Source of the DNA: Lysobacteraceae bacterium NML93-0399
GTDB taxonomy: Bacteria; Pseudomonadota; Gammaproteobacteria; Xanthomonadales; Xanthomonadaceae
Assembly: GCA_002307375.1 (NCBI GenBank)
Contig: NTJI01000003.1
Span: 124,001 to 188,000, forward strand
Direction: 5' to 3'
DNA: 64,000 bases
This document shows, piece by piece, positions 20,009 through 29,163 of the stretch. A program made the position numbers and the translations under genes. The notes below the pieces were generated by a model. That model worked only from the letters and a program-made list of their open reading frames with translations, did not search any database and had not been told where the DNA came from. Positions within the stretch are counted from its first letter, which is position 1. Every line of letters starts with the position of its first letter.

Positions 20009-21434
20009 GGGCAACCCCCTGTAGGAGCGTGCTCGCGCGCGGCGGAGCGTTCCCGTTCGAACTACTCCCGCGCATCGGGGCATTCCCGGCAGCGCCATTC
20101 GCGCGCGAGCGCGCTCCTACAGTGGAAGTCTCTTCGGCTTCGCGTTCGCGCACCCAGCGGCGTTTTTCCAGCAGCGTGTCGACGCGCGCGTCCAGCTCGC
20201 GCAGGGCCTGCTCCTGAGGCATGCCGCCGCGTACCACACGCTCGCTCATCAGACGCATTTCCTGCACGATCCGCTCCCACTCGAGCACCTTGGGCGTCGG
20301 CTCGACGCGCTCGAGCTGGTCGCGGAAGGCCTGCGCGTATGCATCCTCGCGCAGCTGCGGGAACTCCCAGGTGCTGCGGCGCGGCGGCAGGTTGCCGATC
20401 ATCGCGTGGAAGCGCTGCTGGATGTCGGGCCGCGACAGGAATTCCATCAGCTGCCAGCTGGCGTCCTTGTTCGGCGAGTCGCGAAACATCACCAGCGACG
20501 TGCCGCCGGCGATGCCCGCACCAGGACCGTCGGGACCGGGCAGCGGCGCGGTGCCCCACTGGTCCTGCAGTTCAGTAGGCAGACGCGTGCGGAACTCGCG
20601 GATGTTCCAGGGGCCGGACACGTAGAACGAGAAGAAGCCACGACCGAACTCGTCCCAGACGTTGGAGATCTGCGTCTCCGACATCTTCGGTGCCCAGCCC
20701 TTGTCGAACATGCCGGCATAGAAGCCCAGCGCCCGCTGGAAACCGGGGCTGGAGAAATTGCCGCGGCTCTCGTCGTCGCGCAGCAGCGGGTCATCCTGCT
20801 GCAGGCCGAACGACAGCAACTGCTCGAATTCGTTGAGCGGCAGCATCACCGCGTAGCGGTCCGGGCCAACGTGCGCCTTGACCGCGGCCATCGCGGTTTC
20901 CCACTCGGCCCAGGTGCGCGGCAGTGTGTTCACGCCGGCCGCGGCGAGGATGTCCTTGCGATAGAAGATCAGACGCGTGTCGACGTACCACGGCACGCCG
21001 AGCAGCGTGTCGTCGACGACGTTGGTGTGCCAGATGCCGGGAAAGTAATCCGCCTCGTCGATGAACGACGAACGATCGACGCGCGACTGCAACGGTTCCA
21101 GCGCGCCGAGCACCGCGAACTCCGCCACCCAGGTATTGCCGAGCTGGCAGATGTCGGGCAGCGCATCGGCCGCGAACGCGGTCAGCAGCTTCTCGTGGGC
21201 GGATGTCCAGGGAATCTGCTGGATCTCGACGCGGATGTCCGGATGCTCGCGCTCGAAGTCGCGCACCAGTTCGGAGACGACCTCGGCCTCGCGGCCCATC
21301 GCCCAGAAGCGGACGACGGTCTGATCGTCTTCGCGCGCGCAGGCCGCGAGCAGCCATGCGACCAGCAACAGGGCGCACAGGCGCAGCCCCGCTCGGACGC
21401 GGCGGCCGCAGGCCAAGCTCGGGACTGCGCGCAA
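19998..21434 (-). CDS. Sugar ABC transporter substrate-binding lipoprotein with REP-encoded C-terminus
   Basis: This is an extracytoplasmic solute-binding protein of the CUT1 family that delivers a sugar to the permeases encoded downstream. It has a lipoprotein signal ending LLAACAR, the family opening VVRFWAMGREAEVVSELVRD, and FYVSGPWNIREF in the C-terminal lobe. The family-like part ends near RRWVREREAEE. The last roughly 40 residues are translated from the REP at 20019-20122 (VGARSRANG...RASTLLQG), and the stop lies inside the next gene. Total length is 478 residues. It begins 4 bp after the GH144-like gene, suggesting an operon. Whether the tail affects function is unknown. Confidence 0.88.
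   Translation of the reverse strand: MRAVPSLACGRRVRAGLRLCALLLVAWLLAACAREDDQTVVRFWAMGREAEVVSELVRDFEREHPDIRVEIQQIPWTSAHEKLLTAFAADALPDICQLGNTWVAEFAVLGALEPLQSRVDRSSFIDEADYFPGIWHTNVVDDTLLGVPWYVDTRLIFYRKDILAAAGVNTLPRTWAEWETAMAAVKAHVGPDRYAVMLPLNEFEQLLSFGLQQDDPLLRDDESRGNFSSPGFQRALGFYAGMFDKGWAPKMSETQISNVWDEFGRGFFSFYVSGPWNIREFRTRLPTELQDQWGTAPLPGPDGPGAGIAGGTSLVMFRDSPNKDASWQLMEFLSRPDIQQRFHAMIGNLPPRRSTWEFPQLREDAYAQAFRDQLERVEPTPKVLEWERIVQEMRLMSERVVRGGMPQEQALRELDARVDTLLEKRRWVREREAEETSTVGARSRANGAAGNAPMRGSSSNGNAPPRASTLLQGVAHAR
20019..20122. repeat. REP/BIME element inside the 3' end of the binding-protein gene
   Basis: An inverted REP pair with a longer than usual centre: CTGTAGGAGCGTGCTCGCGC on one side and GCGAGCGCGCTCCTACAG on the other. 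It lies wholly within the open frame of the solute-binding protein and encodes most of its last 40 residues. Confidence 0.85.
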
Positions 21435-21438
21435 GAGC

Positions 21439-23103
21439 CTACTCCGCCGGAACCGGTTCGGACGCGCGCGTGGGCGCGGGCGCCGGGGCCGGCGCGTCGC
21501 GGCGCGGCTGCGGATTGGCGGCGCGCGATTCTGCGATCCCCATCGAACGTGCCATCGCCGCCTCCGCGTCCGGCGGGCCCGAATCCTTGGGCTCGTCCTC
21601 GCCGGCCAGCCAGCCGCCGGTGAAGCCTGCGCGCTCCAGACCGGTGCGGATATACGGATTCTTCTTCATCACGTTCCAGACGAAATCGTTCCGGTAGTTG
21701 GCGATCATCGCCAGGATCGGGCCCTGGTCGATGGCGATGTAGTCGCTCGCCACCCAGCCCCGCCCCGGAATCAGACGGCCGGTCTTGAGCGGCACGTCCT
21801 CGTAGTTGAAGCTCGGATTGAACGAATCGAGGAAGCCATAGCTCGAGTACAGGTAGTCGCCGTAGCGGCGGTGCATCTCCTCGGTTGCGGGAATCACGAT
21901 CTCCGGCGCGAACGCGATCGACGCCACGGCTGCGGTCGGCGCGATCGTGCCGTCGTCGAAGGCCACGTCCAGACCCGCGCCGCGGGCGCTGTAATGGCGG
22001 AACTCGCGCTGCTCGCCGTTGAAGTCCTGATCTGTGCGCTGCGGGCCGTCGCTGGCGGTCAGGCCCCAGACGTTCTCGCCGTACTCCTTCCAGCCCATCG
22101 GATTGTCGATGGCGTACTGGCGCTGAGCATAGGTCGCGCGGCGGCTGTTCTCGAAATAGTCGATGCCGCGGCGGCGCATGTAGTCGTCGCGGATGCCGCG
22201 GAAGTCGACCCACACGTGGGTGTACTGGTGGCCGAAGTGCGGCGCGAAGCTCAGGTATTCCTGGCCGCGGAACACGCCCCACAACTTGTCGTAGGTACGC
22301 GTCCACACTTCCCATGCTTCCGGCTCGACGGCATACGTCGGAGAACCCAGCGCGAGGATGTAGACCAGCATCGCCTCGTCGTAACCGGTCCAGTCGTGCT
22401 CGATGAAGCCGCTCTCGGGATACCAGCCCATCGAGATCAGCGGCTTGCGCTGCTGCAGGAACGGCCAGCGCACGTTGCGGTAGAGCTTGTCGGCCAGTTC
22501 GCGGATCTCGACCTCGCGCGGGTCGTCGCGGTCGTAGTACGACTGCGCGAACAGCACGCCCATCATCATCAGGCCGGTGTCGACGCTCGACAGTTCCACC
22601 CACGGTTCGAAGCGGTGGCCGTCCTGCATGTCGATGAAGTGATAGAAGAAGCCCTGATGGCCGCCGGTGCCGGTCGCCTGCGGGCCCATCTTCACGTCGT
22701 TGAAGAACTTCAGCGTCGTCAGCGTGCGATCCACCGCCTGCGTGCGGCTGACCCAGCCGCGCTCGATGCCGATCGGATACGCCGTCAGCGCGTAACCCAC
22801 TGCCGCCACGCTCGAGAACGGGCGCGAGGGAAAGCGGTCGGGCGTCAGCCCGTTGACCTCGTTGGTGGTGTCCCAGAAGTACTGGAAGGTCCGGCGCTCG
22901 ATGTCGGCGAACAGCGGCGGCAGCTCCGGCGGCCCCTGCTCTTCCTCGACCACGGGCTCGGGCTCCGGCACCTGTTCGATCGGCCCCGGCTTGGGCGGCG
23001 GCACGGTCGGCTCGGCGGGCTCCTGCTTGCCGCAGCCGGCCACGAACAACGCGGCAAGCGCGACGGGAATCAGGAGTCGGAACGCACGCAGACGGGATTG
23101 CAT
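21439..23103 (-). CDS. GH144-like glucanase lipoprotein (glucoamylase-family domain)
   Basis: The 554-residue protein matches the PF10091 'glycoamylase' family, whose characterised members include GH144 endo-beta-1,2-glucanases. It has a lipoprotein signal (LFVAGCGKQ), a Pro/Glu-rich linker, and a catalytic domain from about residue 60 with RRTFQYFWDTTNEVNGLTPD. Later landmarks are SSVDTGLMMMG, MGWYPESGFIEHDW and ASDYIAIDQGPIL. A Pro/Ala-rich tail ends the protein. An outer-membrane or periplasmic site is inferred. Hydrolysis of beta-1,2-glucan or a related polymer fits the family and the neighbouring receptor, GH3 and ABC genes, but is not proved by sequence. A LacI-type operator lies 19 bp upstream of the start. 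Confidence 0.85.
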   Translation of the reverse strand: MQSRLRAFRLLIPVALAALFVAGCGKQEPAEPTVPPPKPGPIEQVPEPEPVVEEEQGPPELPPLFADIERRTFQYFWDTTNEVNGLTPDRFPSRPFSSVAAVGYALTAYPIGIERGWVSRTQAVDRTLTTLKFFNDVKMGPQATGTGGHQGFFYHFIDMQDGHRFEPWVELSSVDTGLMMMGVLFAQSYYDRDDPREVEIRELADKLYRNVRWPFLQQRKPLISMGWYPESGFIEHDWTGYDEAMLVYILALGSPTYAVEPEAWEVWTRTYDKLWGVFRGQEYLSFAPHFGHQYTHVWVDFRGIRDDYMRRRGIDYFENSRRATYAQRQYAIDNPMGWKEYGENVWGLTASDGPQRTDQDFNGEQREFRHYSARGAGLDVAFDDGTIAPTAAVASIAFAPEIVIPATEEMHRRYGDYLYSSYGFLDSFNPSFNYEDVPLKTGRLIPGRGWVASDYIAIDQGPILAMIANYRNDFVWNVMKKNPYIRTGLERAGFTGGWLAGEDEPKDSGPPDAEAAMARSMGIAESRAANPQPRRDAPAPAPAPTRASEPVPAE

Positions 23104-23121
23104 CGTGAAGAAGACCTCGCG

Positions 23122-23148
23122 CTGAAATCGTTTACAGGGGTGAGTATA
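23122..23148 (-). promoter_or_regulatory. Putative promoter -10 box and LacI-type operator of the GH144 gene
   Basis: CTGAAATCGTTTACAG at 23122-23137 shares the TTTACAG half-site with the operator before lacI. On the minus strand it directly follows a TATACT box (23143-23148). The operator would therefore cover the transcription start. No good -35 hexamer was seen. Confidence 0.5.
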
Positions 23149-23180
23149 AAACTGCCGGTCACCCGACGGGGACCGGCAGT
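23147..23180 (-). terminator. Rho-independent terminator of the TonB receptor gene
   Basis: On the minus strand the stem ACTGCCGGTC / GACCGGCAGT is followed by TTTTAT, 10 bases after the TonB receptor stop. Its T-run overlaps the putative -10 box of the next gene. Confidence 0.85.
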
Positions 23181-23190
23181 GGATTGCGAC

Positions 23191-26157
23191 TTACCAGTCG
23201 ATGCCGAAGGACAGCTTGAACGTGCGGGGCGGCAGCCGGATCGCCAACTGGTGCTGGCCGAACTCGTCCGACGTCCAGTCGTCGTTGTACGACTCCCAGT
23301 TGTGGCGGTTGGTCACGTTCAGCACGTCGGCGCGGATGCGGAAACTGATGTCATCCGATGCCTGCCAGACCTTCTGCGCGGCGAGATCGAGCTGGAAATG
23401 CCCGAAGGTGCCGTCGGGCTTGTAATAGTCGAAGAACGGATCGTCGCCGGTGCGATTGACGCCCACGCGCTCGCGCTGGCTTTCGAGCGTCAGCTTGCCG
23501 GAGAACGTCACGCCCCAGGGGCCGTCGTAAATACCGGTCGTGACGAAGCGGTGTTCGGGCACCTGCGAAACCGGCAGGAAGCCGTAATAGCCCGCGTAGG
23601 GCCAGTCGAAAATGCCCGAGCCGTCCTCATTCGAGTTCCGCTCCGCATCGGTGTAGGTGTAGGCCATCGTGACGCCCCACCCCGACGCATTCGTGTAGGG
23701 CTTGTCGAACTTCGCCAGCAGCGTGTTCGTACGCGTTTCCAGACCGTTGTCGAGGAGGATCAGGCGACCGAACGGCGCGTCGAAATCCCACGGCGGGCCG
23801 AAGTTCGAGCCCGACTCGAAGAAGCTGCCATCCGGGCGGCGGTTGCCCAGACGAACCGCCAGACCGTCGCGGCTGCGGATGTGGGCCACCGCCAACTCGC
23901 TGTTCCAGGTCGTTTCGCCGAAGTCCCAAGCATTGCGGATGCCGAGGCTGAACTGGTCGGAGTACGGCACCTTCAGATCGTTGTTGATCAGGTAGTACTC
24001 GCGCGAGACCTGACCCGAGTTGACCAGTGTGTCGCGCCCGGCTTCGGTGAAATACACCGGATCCCAGTCGACGCAACCGCTGCCGTTGCGACATTCGCCA
24101 TCGACATCGGTGAACCAGACACGGTAGGGCGATGCGTAGGACGTCGTCTGCTCTTCCTTCTGCAGGTTGGTGAAGAGGTTGCGGTCGTACGAACGCCCCG
24201 CGCCACCGAACAGCACATGGCGCTGGTCACCGCCGAAGTCGTACGAGAAGCCCAGACGCGGCTGCCATGCGCCCTTGTAGGCGCTGCGGTTGCTGCCGTT
24301 GCTGATGTAGTTCTCGATGTCGATATCGGAGTTCTGCAGGTTGGGCCACTCACGCAGGTTCGCGGCCAGGGCGGCCGGCGTCGCGTAGTCCTCGTAGGCC
24401 GGCGTGGTTTCGTAGTCGTAACGCACGCCCAGGTTCAGGGTGAAGCGCTCGGTGATCTCCCAGTCATCCTGGATGTAGATGCCGAACTGCTTGTTGTCCG
24501 AACTGGTCACACCGCCTGCGGTGCCCGGGATCGGACGACCGAACTCGGCGCGATAGGGCTGGTCCACGCTCTGGTTGATGTCGTAGTAGAACTGCGGATT
24601 GGTGAAGTTGCGCTCGGTCGACAGCAGGTCGACCTGCTTGTACTTCACGCCCATCTTGAGGGTGTGGCCGTCCCAGCCGCTGAAGGTGAGGTCGTTCTGG
24701 AACGACCAGCCCTTCTGTCCCTTGTCCTGATTGCCCGAGCCCGGACCGGAACTGACGATGTTCCCCACGACCTCGCGCAAACCCGTGGTGTCGCTGTAGT
24801 CGGAGACGGTGAGGATGTAGCCGTTGCCGCCGACCAGCGGCGCCTGCTCCCAGGCCGAGTCTTCATACGTCAGGTGCATGTCGTTGAGCCAGCGCTCGCC
24901 GCTGTACTGCCAGCGCAGGTCGTAACGGCTGACGTCGTTGTCGATGAAGCTCGCGCGATCGATGGTGAACGCGCCATCGTTGCGGATCGTTTCTTCCTCA
25001 CGGCGAATCTGCGCCGACAGTTCAACCAGGTTGAAGTCGTCGACCGACCAGCTCAGCTTGCCGAAGTACATGTCCTGCTTGAACGGGGAGTTGCTCGGAC
25101 CGATGCCCGCCACCAGTTCGGCCGGCACGTCGGCTGGGTCGTAACGACTGTCGTCGAGGAGCTCCAGCGTCTTGGGTGTCGCGTATTCCTTGGCCTCGTA
25201 GGCCACGAAGAAGTGCAGACGGTCTTCGAGGATCGGGCCTCCGAAGCTCGCGCCGTACTGCTCTTCCTTCGAATCGACCTTGGTGCCGTTGTCGAGTTCG
25301 GCCGGCGTGCGGGCACGCCACTCGCTGGCGGTGCGGTCCCAGAAGAAACTGCCCTCGAACTCGTTGGTGCCGCTGCGCGTGGCCGCCACGATCGCCGCCG
25401 AACTGATCTGGTCGAACTCGGCCTTGTAGTTCGACGTGATGACCTTGTACTCACCGATCGCCGACTGCGGGAAGGGATTGCCGCGGCTCGAATCCTGACC
25501 CGGCACGCCGCCCGGCAGCGTGTAGCTCTTCTGGCCGACGCCGTCGATGAAGACGTTGATGTTGTTGGCCGACTGGCCGCCCGAGCGCAGCTTGCTGTTT
25601 CCGTTGCCGTCCTGCTGGAACACCATGCCCGGCACGGTGTCGGCGAACGCGAGGAAGTTGCGCGTGCCCTGCGGCAGCGATTCGATCTGCTTCTGCGACA
25701 CGTAGGTCGCGACCTCAGACGTGCGGGTTTCGACCAGTGAGGTCGCCGTCACGCGGACTGCATCGAGATCCTGCGCCTCGCCGGCGGGCGCGCTTTCGGC
25801 GACACCGCCCACGCCCAGATTCAGCGTTGCCGTCTGGCCCACGGCCACCGTCACGGTCTGCGAGGTGCTCTGTCCGCCGGCTTCGACCTGCAGACGATAG
25901 GTGCCCGGCGGCAGACCCGCGAGGTTGTAATTGCCGTTGCCGGTGACCTGCACGCTGCGCGACAGGCCGGTCGCGGTGTTGACCGCGGTCACGCGCGCAT
26001 CGGTCGCGGGCGCCGAATCGACCATCACCTGGCCGCGGATCGTGGCGGCGGTGGACTGGGCCATCAGGGCCGGGGCGGCCATCGCCAGGCAACCGCCCAG
26101 CGCCAGGCTCAGCAACGAGCGCGCAAGCGGACGCGTACGTGAGGAAGTGGGTGTCAT
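23191..26157 (-). CDS. TonB-dependent receptor with carboxypeptidase-like regulatory domain
   Basis: This outer-membrane active transporter (988 residues) most likely takes up oligosaccharides. A signal peptide ends at APALMAQ. Residues about 38-120 form a carboxypeptidase-regulatory-like beta-sandwich (ATIRGQVMVDSAPATDARV). A plug domain follows (SGGQSANNINVFIDGVGQ) and then a long beta-barrel ending in LSFGIDW with the aromatic terminal residue. This CarboxypepD_reg-plus-OmpA-related architecture is common in xanthomonad carbohydrate utilisation loci. It is flanked by the LacI regulator and the GH144 gene and ends in a strong terminator, so it may be transcribed apart from the genes downstream. 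Confidence 0.92.
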   Translation of the reverse strand: MTPTSSRTRPLARSLLSLALGGCLAMAAPALMAQSTAATIRGQVMVDSAPATDARVTAVNTATGLSRSVQVTGNGNYNLAGLPPGTYRLQVEAGGQSTSQTVTVAVGQTATLNLGVGGVAESAPAGEAQDLDAVRVTATSLVETRTSEVATYVSQKQIESLPQGTRNFLAFADTVPGMVFQQDGNGNSKLRSGGQSANNINVFIDGVGQKSYTLPGGVPGQDSSRGNPFPQSAIGEYKVITSNYKAEFDQISSAAIVAATRSGTNEFEGSFFWDRTASEWRARTPAELDNGTKVDSKEEQYGASFGGPILEDRLHFFVAYEAKEYATPKTLELLDDSRYDPADVPAELVAGIGPSNSPFKQDMYFGKLSWSVDDFNLVELSAQIRREEETIRNDGAFTIDRASFIDNDVSRYDLRWQYSGERWLNDMHLTYEDSAWEQAPLVGGNGYILTVSDYSDTTGLREVVGNIVSSGPGSGNQDKGQKGWSFQNDLTFSGWDGHTLKMGVKYKQVDLLSTERNFTNPQFYYDINQSVDQPYRAEFGRPIPGTAGGVTSSDNKQFGIYIQDDWEITERFTLNLGVRYDYETTPAYEDYATPAALAANLREWPNLQNSDIDIENYISNGSNRSAYKGAWQPRLGFSYDFGGDQRHVLFGGAGRSYDRNLFTNLQKEEQTTSYASPYRVWFTDVDGECRNGSGCVDWDPVYFTEAGRDTLVNSGQVSREYYLINNDLKVPYSDQFSLGIRNAWDFGETTWNSELAVAHIRSRDGLAVRLGNRRPDGSFFESGSNFGPPWDFDAPFGRLILLDNGLETRTNTLLAKFDKPYTNASGWGVTMAYTYTDAERNSNEDGSGIFDWPYAGYYGFLPVSQVPEHRFVTTGIYDGPWGVTFSGKLTLESQRERVGVNRTGDDPFFDYYKPDGTFGHFQLDLAAQKVWQASDDISFRIRADVLNVTNRHNWESYNDDWTSDEFGQHQLAIRLPPRTFKLSFGIDW

Positions 26158-26292
26158 GTCGTCGATCTCTGTTCTTCAGGGGATTTGATACGGACGGCAT
26201 TGCGGCTGTCCGGTGCACCGCCACGGGGGTGGCGATGCGGTTGCGGCATCTCGAACGTCAAATGGCAGGTTTCACCTGCACCTGCGCCCCGC

Positions 26293-26335
26293 AACCACGC
26301 CGCAGGCCGCGCTCCCCTGCGCGCGGCGTGTGGTC
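26293..26335 (-). terminator. Possible hairpin between lacI and the TonB receptor gene
   Basis: ACCACGCCGC and GCGGCGTGTGGT can pair with a small bulge, without a T-run. A second small hairpin, GCAGGT-TTC-ACCTGC, lies at 26265-26279. The 232-bp gap holds no gene; it must carry the receptor promoter, which I could not pinpoint. Confidence 0.3.
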
Positions 26336-26389
26336 GGTTCGGAACTCGGTGTCATGCAACCCCTCCCAAGGCGCTGACGGCGATGACGG

Positions 26390-27415
26390 TCAGGACCGCA
26401 TCGTCGGCTCTCGACTGGACGCGGACGCGCTCGAATCACGAAGCACGAGCACCGGCTCGATCAGCGCGCCATTCACATTCGCGCGCGCCCCCGACGCTTC
26501 GATGTCCAGCAACGTTTTCAACGCACGTGCGCCCAGTTCAGCGATGTCGACGCGCATCGTCGTTAGCGAGGGGTGAACGTAGCGTGCAAGTGGAATATCG
26601 TCGAAACCCACCACCGCAATGTCTGCCGGCGTGCGTACGCCGCCGCGACCGAGCGCGTAAAGACAGCCGATCGCCATCATGTCGTTCGCCGCAAAGACCG
26701 CGTCGGGACGGACGTCGAGTGCGAGCAACGCCTGACCGGCGCGATGGCCCGAGTCCTCGTCGAACCGGCCCGGCAGTTCCCAGGGCTCGTAGCCCGGGCC
26801 GGCGGCCGCAAGCCCGTCGCGATAGCCCCGTCGACGCTCGCTGGCATCGTCGTTGTCCTGGGGCCCGCCGATGAAAGCGATGCGCGTGTAGCCCGACTCG
26901 ACCAGGTGCGCCACCATCGCGCGTGCGCCGCCATAGTTGTCGATGCCGATCGAGGCCTGCGGGCGGCCCTGCCCGGCGTTCATCAGCACCAGGGGCAGGC
27001 TTGCATCCACATTGCGGGCCAGGAAATCGGCGTCGTGGACGTAGGGCGACATCAGCAGCAGGCCGTCGACGCGGCCGCGCATCGCCCGCAGCGCCGCGCC
27101 CTGCTCTTCGGGATTGCCGTGGTAGCTCGACACCAGCAGGTGCTGGCCGCGCGTGCGGGCCACCTGATCGATGCCGCGCATGAGTTCGGAAAAGAACTCG
27201 CCATGCAGATCGGGCAGCACGACGCCGACGGTCTGCGTCCGACGGCTGCTGAGGCTGCGGGCGGCATGATGCGGGCTGTAGCGCAGCTCGGCGGCCACGG
27301 CGAGCACCCGCTCGCGAACGGCGGCAGCGACGTTCTGGTGGCCGTTGAGCGCGCGCGAGACCGTCGCCACCGACACACTTGCCGCCTTGGCCACATCCTT
27401 GATCGTGACGCTCAC
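26390..27415 (-). CDS. LacI-family transcriptional regulator
   Basis: A sugar-responsive repressor of 341 residues. The N-terminal helix-turn-helix TIKDVAKAASVSVATVSRAL is followed by a periplasmic-binding-protein-like effector domain with VGFDDIPLARYVHPSLTTMR near its end. The start is placed at the GTG of VSVTIKD because GGAGG lies five bases upstream; the GTG two codons earlier overlaps that site. It sits upstream of the TonB receptor and glycan genes and is the likely local regulator. A 16-bp palindrome before it suggests autoregulation, and similar sites occur before the GH144 gene and zwf. The inducer cannot be told from sequence. Confidence 0.93.
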   Translation of the reverse strand: MSVTIKDVAKAASVSVATVSRALNGHQNVAAAVRERVLAVAAELRYSPHHAARSLSSRRTQTVGVVLPDLHGEFFSELMRGIDQVARTRGQHLLVSSYHGNPEEQGAALRAMRGRVDGLLLMSPYVHDADFLARNVDASLPLVLMNAGQGRPQASIGIDNYGGARAMVAHLVESGYTRIAFIGGPQDNDDASERRRGYRDGLAAAGPGYEPWELPGRFDEDSGHRAGQALLALDVRPDAVFAANDMMAIGCLYALGRGGVRTPADIAVVGFDDIPLARYVHPSLTTMRVDIAELGARALKTLLDIEASGARANVNGALIEPVLVLRDSSASASSREPTMRS

Positions 27416-27446
27416 CCGCACCTCCGCGCTACCGCGTTGTGGCGGA

Positions 27447-27462
27447 CTGTAAGCGTTTACAG
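27447..27462. promoter_or_regulatory. LacI-type operator upstream of the regulator gene
   Basis: CTGTAAGCGTTTACAG is a near-perfect palindrome with a central CG, typical of LacI-family sites. It lies 31 bp before the regulator start. A further half-like site, TGTAAACC, follows at 27470-27477. Confidence 0.7.
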
Positions 27463-27560
27463 CGTGTCATGTAAACCGCATGTAACCGGCAAATCATGCT
27501 GCACTGCCACATAAATTCGACGAACAGCTCCGATTTCCGGCGATCCTGCGCGGAGCCGAC

Positions 27561-27860
27561 TTACGGAAGCACCCTGCGGAACGGCCGTACGTCCACCCGC
27601 ACGTAGACGCCGGCGGCCACATAGGGATCGGCATCCGCCCAGGCCCGCGCGGCCTCCAGGGACTCGAACTCGGCGATGACGATGCTCCCCGAGAAGCCGG
27701 CAGAACCGGGATCCTCGGCATCGACCGCCGGGCACGGTCCGGCCACCAGCAGCCGACCGGCATCGCGCAGTTCCAGCAGGCGCGCGAGGTGCGCCTGACG
27801 CGCCTCGAGGCGACGCGTCAGAACGTCCTGTCCGTCATGTCCTTCGATCGCGTACCACAT
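27561..27860 (-). CDS. yciI: YciI family protein
   Basis: A small protein of 99 residues, almost colinear with E. coli YciI. It shows [36 protein letters not shown] and the dimeric ferredoxin-like fold segment [20 protein letters not shown]. The conserved His and Asp of the family (AHLARL; AVDAEDP) are present. The biochemical role is not established; related proteins have a putative active site with a His-Asp pair. It is transcribed away from scpA. Confidence 0.93.
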   Translation of the reverse strand: MWYAIEGHDGQDVLTRRLEARQAHLARLLELRDAGRLLVAGPCPAVDAEDPGSAGFSGSIVIAEFESLEAARAWADADPYVAAGVYVRVDVRPFRRVLP

Positions 27861-28238
27861 GGCGCTGCTCCGTCGTGCTGGGCCGCGGAGTGTAGCGCCC
27901 GCCTGCTGGACAGCCGCGCCCGCGTCCGCGTACCCTGTCGCCCAGCACCTCGGCCAGTTTCTCCGCGTGGCACCCGCACAGGGCCGCCGCACGCGGCTCC
28001 CACCGGCCCGGTCCAACGCCCACTCGATCCACGCGCCTGCCCCGGCTGCAGACGGCTGTCGCGTATGGCGCCGACCGACACAGACGTTTCCGTAGCACCG
28101 TTTTTCCGCGCCGGCCGGAGCCGCGCAACCGACCGGTTCCGCACTGCGGCCCGCCGTTCCGTCGCCCCGCCCTGCCTGCGATCCACCGACCGTGATCCGA
28201 ACCTCGCGCCCGAGCGCCCTGCCGCCGTCGCACATCGA
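27861..28238. other. Gene-free divergent region between yciI and scpA
   Basis: About 380 bp of GC-rich sequence with only antisense or out-of-frame open reading frames. It must carry both outgoing promoters, but I saw no clear -10/-35 pair, operator or repeat. Confidence 0.4.
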
Positions 28239-29138
28239 ATGACACAGCCTGCTTCCGACGCCCGTGCGTCCGCCAATGCCGCCGCGCCGCAGCAGCAGGA
28301 ATTTCCGCTGGCGCTGGTGCACGGCCAGCCGGTGCTGCAGATCCCGCAGGATCTGTACATCCCGCCGGATGCGCTGGAAGTCATTCTCGAAGCGTTCGAA
28401 GGTCCGCTCGACCTGTTGCTCTATCTCATCCGCCGCCAGAACCTCGACATCCTCGACATCCCGGTGGCCGACATCACCCGGCAGTACGTCGACTACATCG
28501 GTGTGATGCAGGAACTGCGTTTCGAGCTGGCTGCCGAATACCTGGTGATGGCCGCGATCCTGGCCGAGATCAAATCGCGGATGCTGCTGCCGCGCCCGCC
28601 GGCCGAGGAAGGCGACGAGGGCGATCCGCGCGCCGAACTGGTGCGCCGGCTGCAGGAATACGAACGCTTCAAACAGGCGGCCGAAGACATCGACCGGCTG
28701 CCGCGCCAGGATCGCGATACCGCGCCGGCGCAGGCGGCCCTTCCCGAACAGCCGGTCAACCGCGAGCCGCCCGCCGTCGATCTGCGCGAGATGCTGCTGG
28801 CGCTGCACGATGTACTCAAGCGCGCCGAGCTGTTCACCGGCCACGCGATCCGCCGTGACGCACTGAGCGTGCGCCAGCGCATGGGCGAGGTGCTGACCCG
28901 GCTCGCCGGCGGGCACTTCCACCGTTTCGAAACGCTCTTCGAAGCCGAGGAAGGCCGGCTGGGCGTGGTGGTGACATTTCTGTCGATTCTCGAGCTGACC
29001 AAGGAGCGGTTGCTCGACATCGTGCAGGAAGCGCCGCTGGCGCCGATCTACATCAAGTCGCTCGCCGACGCCGACGGAGCCGCGCCCCCCACGGCGTTCT
29101 CCAGCGAGTTCGACGACGACGTCCCCGAATCGTCCTGA
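28239..29138 (+). CDS. scpA: Segregation and condensation protein ScpA (kleisin)
   Basis: ScpA is the kleisin bridging the SMC heads (smc is at 1.2-4.7 kb) in chromosome condensation. The 299-residue protein has a poorly conserved N-terminus of about 45 residues. The core begins [32 protein letters not shown], and [21 protein letters not shown] follows, both characteristic of ScpA. A C-terminal winged-helix-like region contains [11 protein letters not shown]. The ATG at 28239 is the last in-frame start before the conserved part; the 150 codons upstream look non-coding. scpB follows after 25 bp. Confidence 0.93.
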   Translation: MTQPASDARASANAAAPQQQEFPLALVHGQPVLQIPQDLYIPPDALEVILEAFEGPLDLLLYLIRRQNLDILDIPVADITRQYVDYIGVMQELRFELAAEYLVMAAILAEIKSRMLLPRPPAEEGDEGDPRAELVRRLQEYERFKQAAEDIDRLPRQDRDTAPAQAALPEQPVNREPPAVDLREMLLALHDVLKRAELFTGHAIRRDALSVRQRMGEVLTRLAGGHFHRFETLFEAEEGRLGVVVTFLSILELTKERLLDIVQEAPLAPIYIKSLADADGAAPPTAFSSEFDDDVPESS

Positions 29139-29163
29139 CCACCGACTTCGATCCAGAAAACCG

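Noticed and set aside
21871..25740. A 1289-codon plus-strand open frame
   Set aside because: It lies antisense to the GH144 and TonB receptor genes. Its translation is rich in Arg, Val, Ala and His as expected for the complementary frame of GC-rich genes, and no motif was found.
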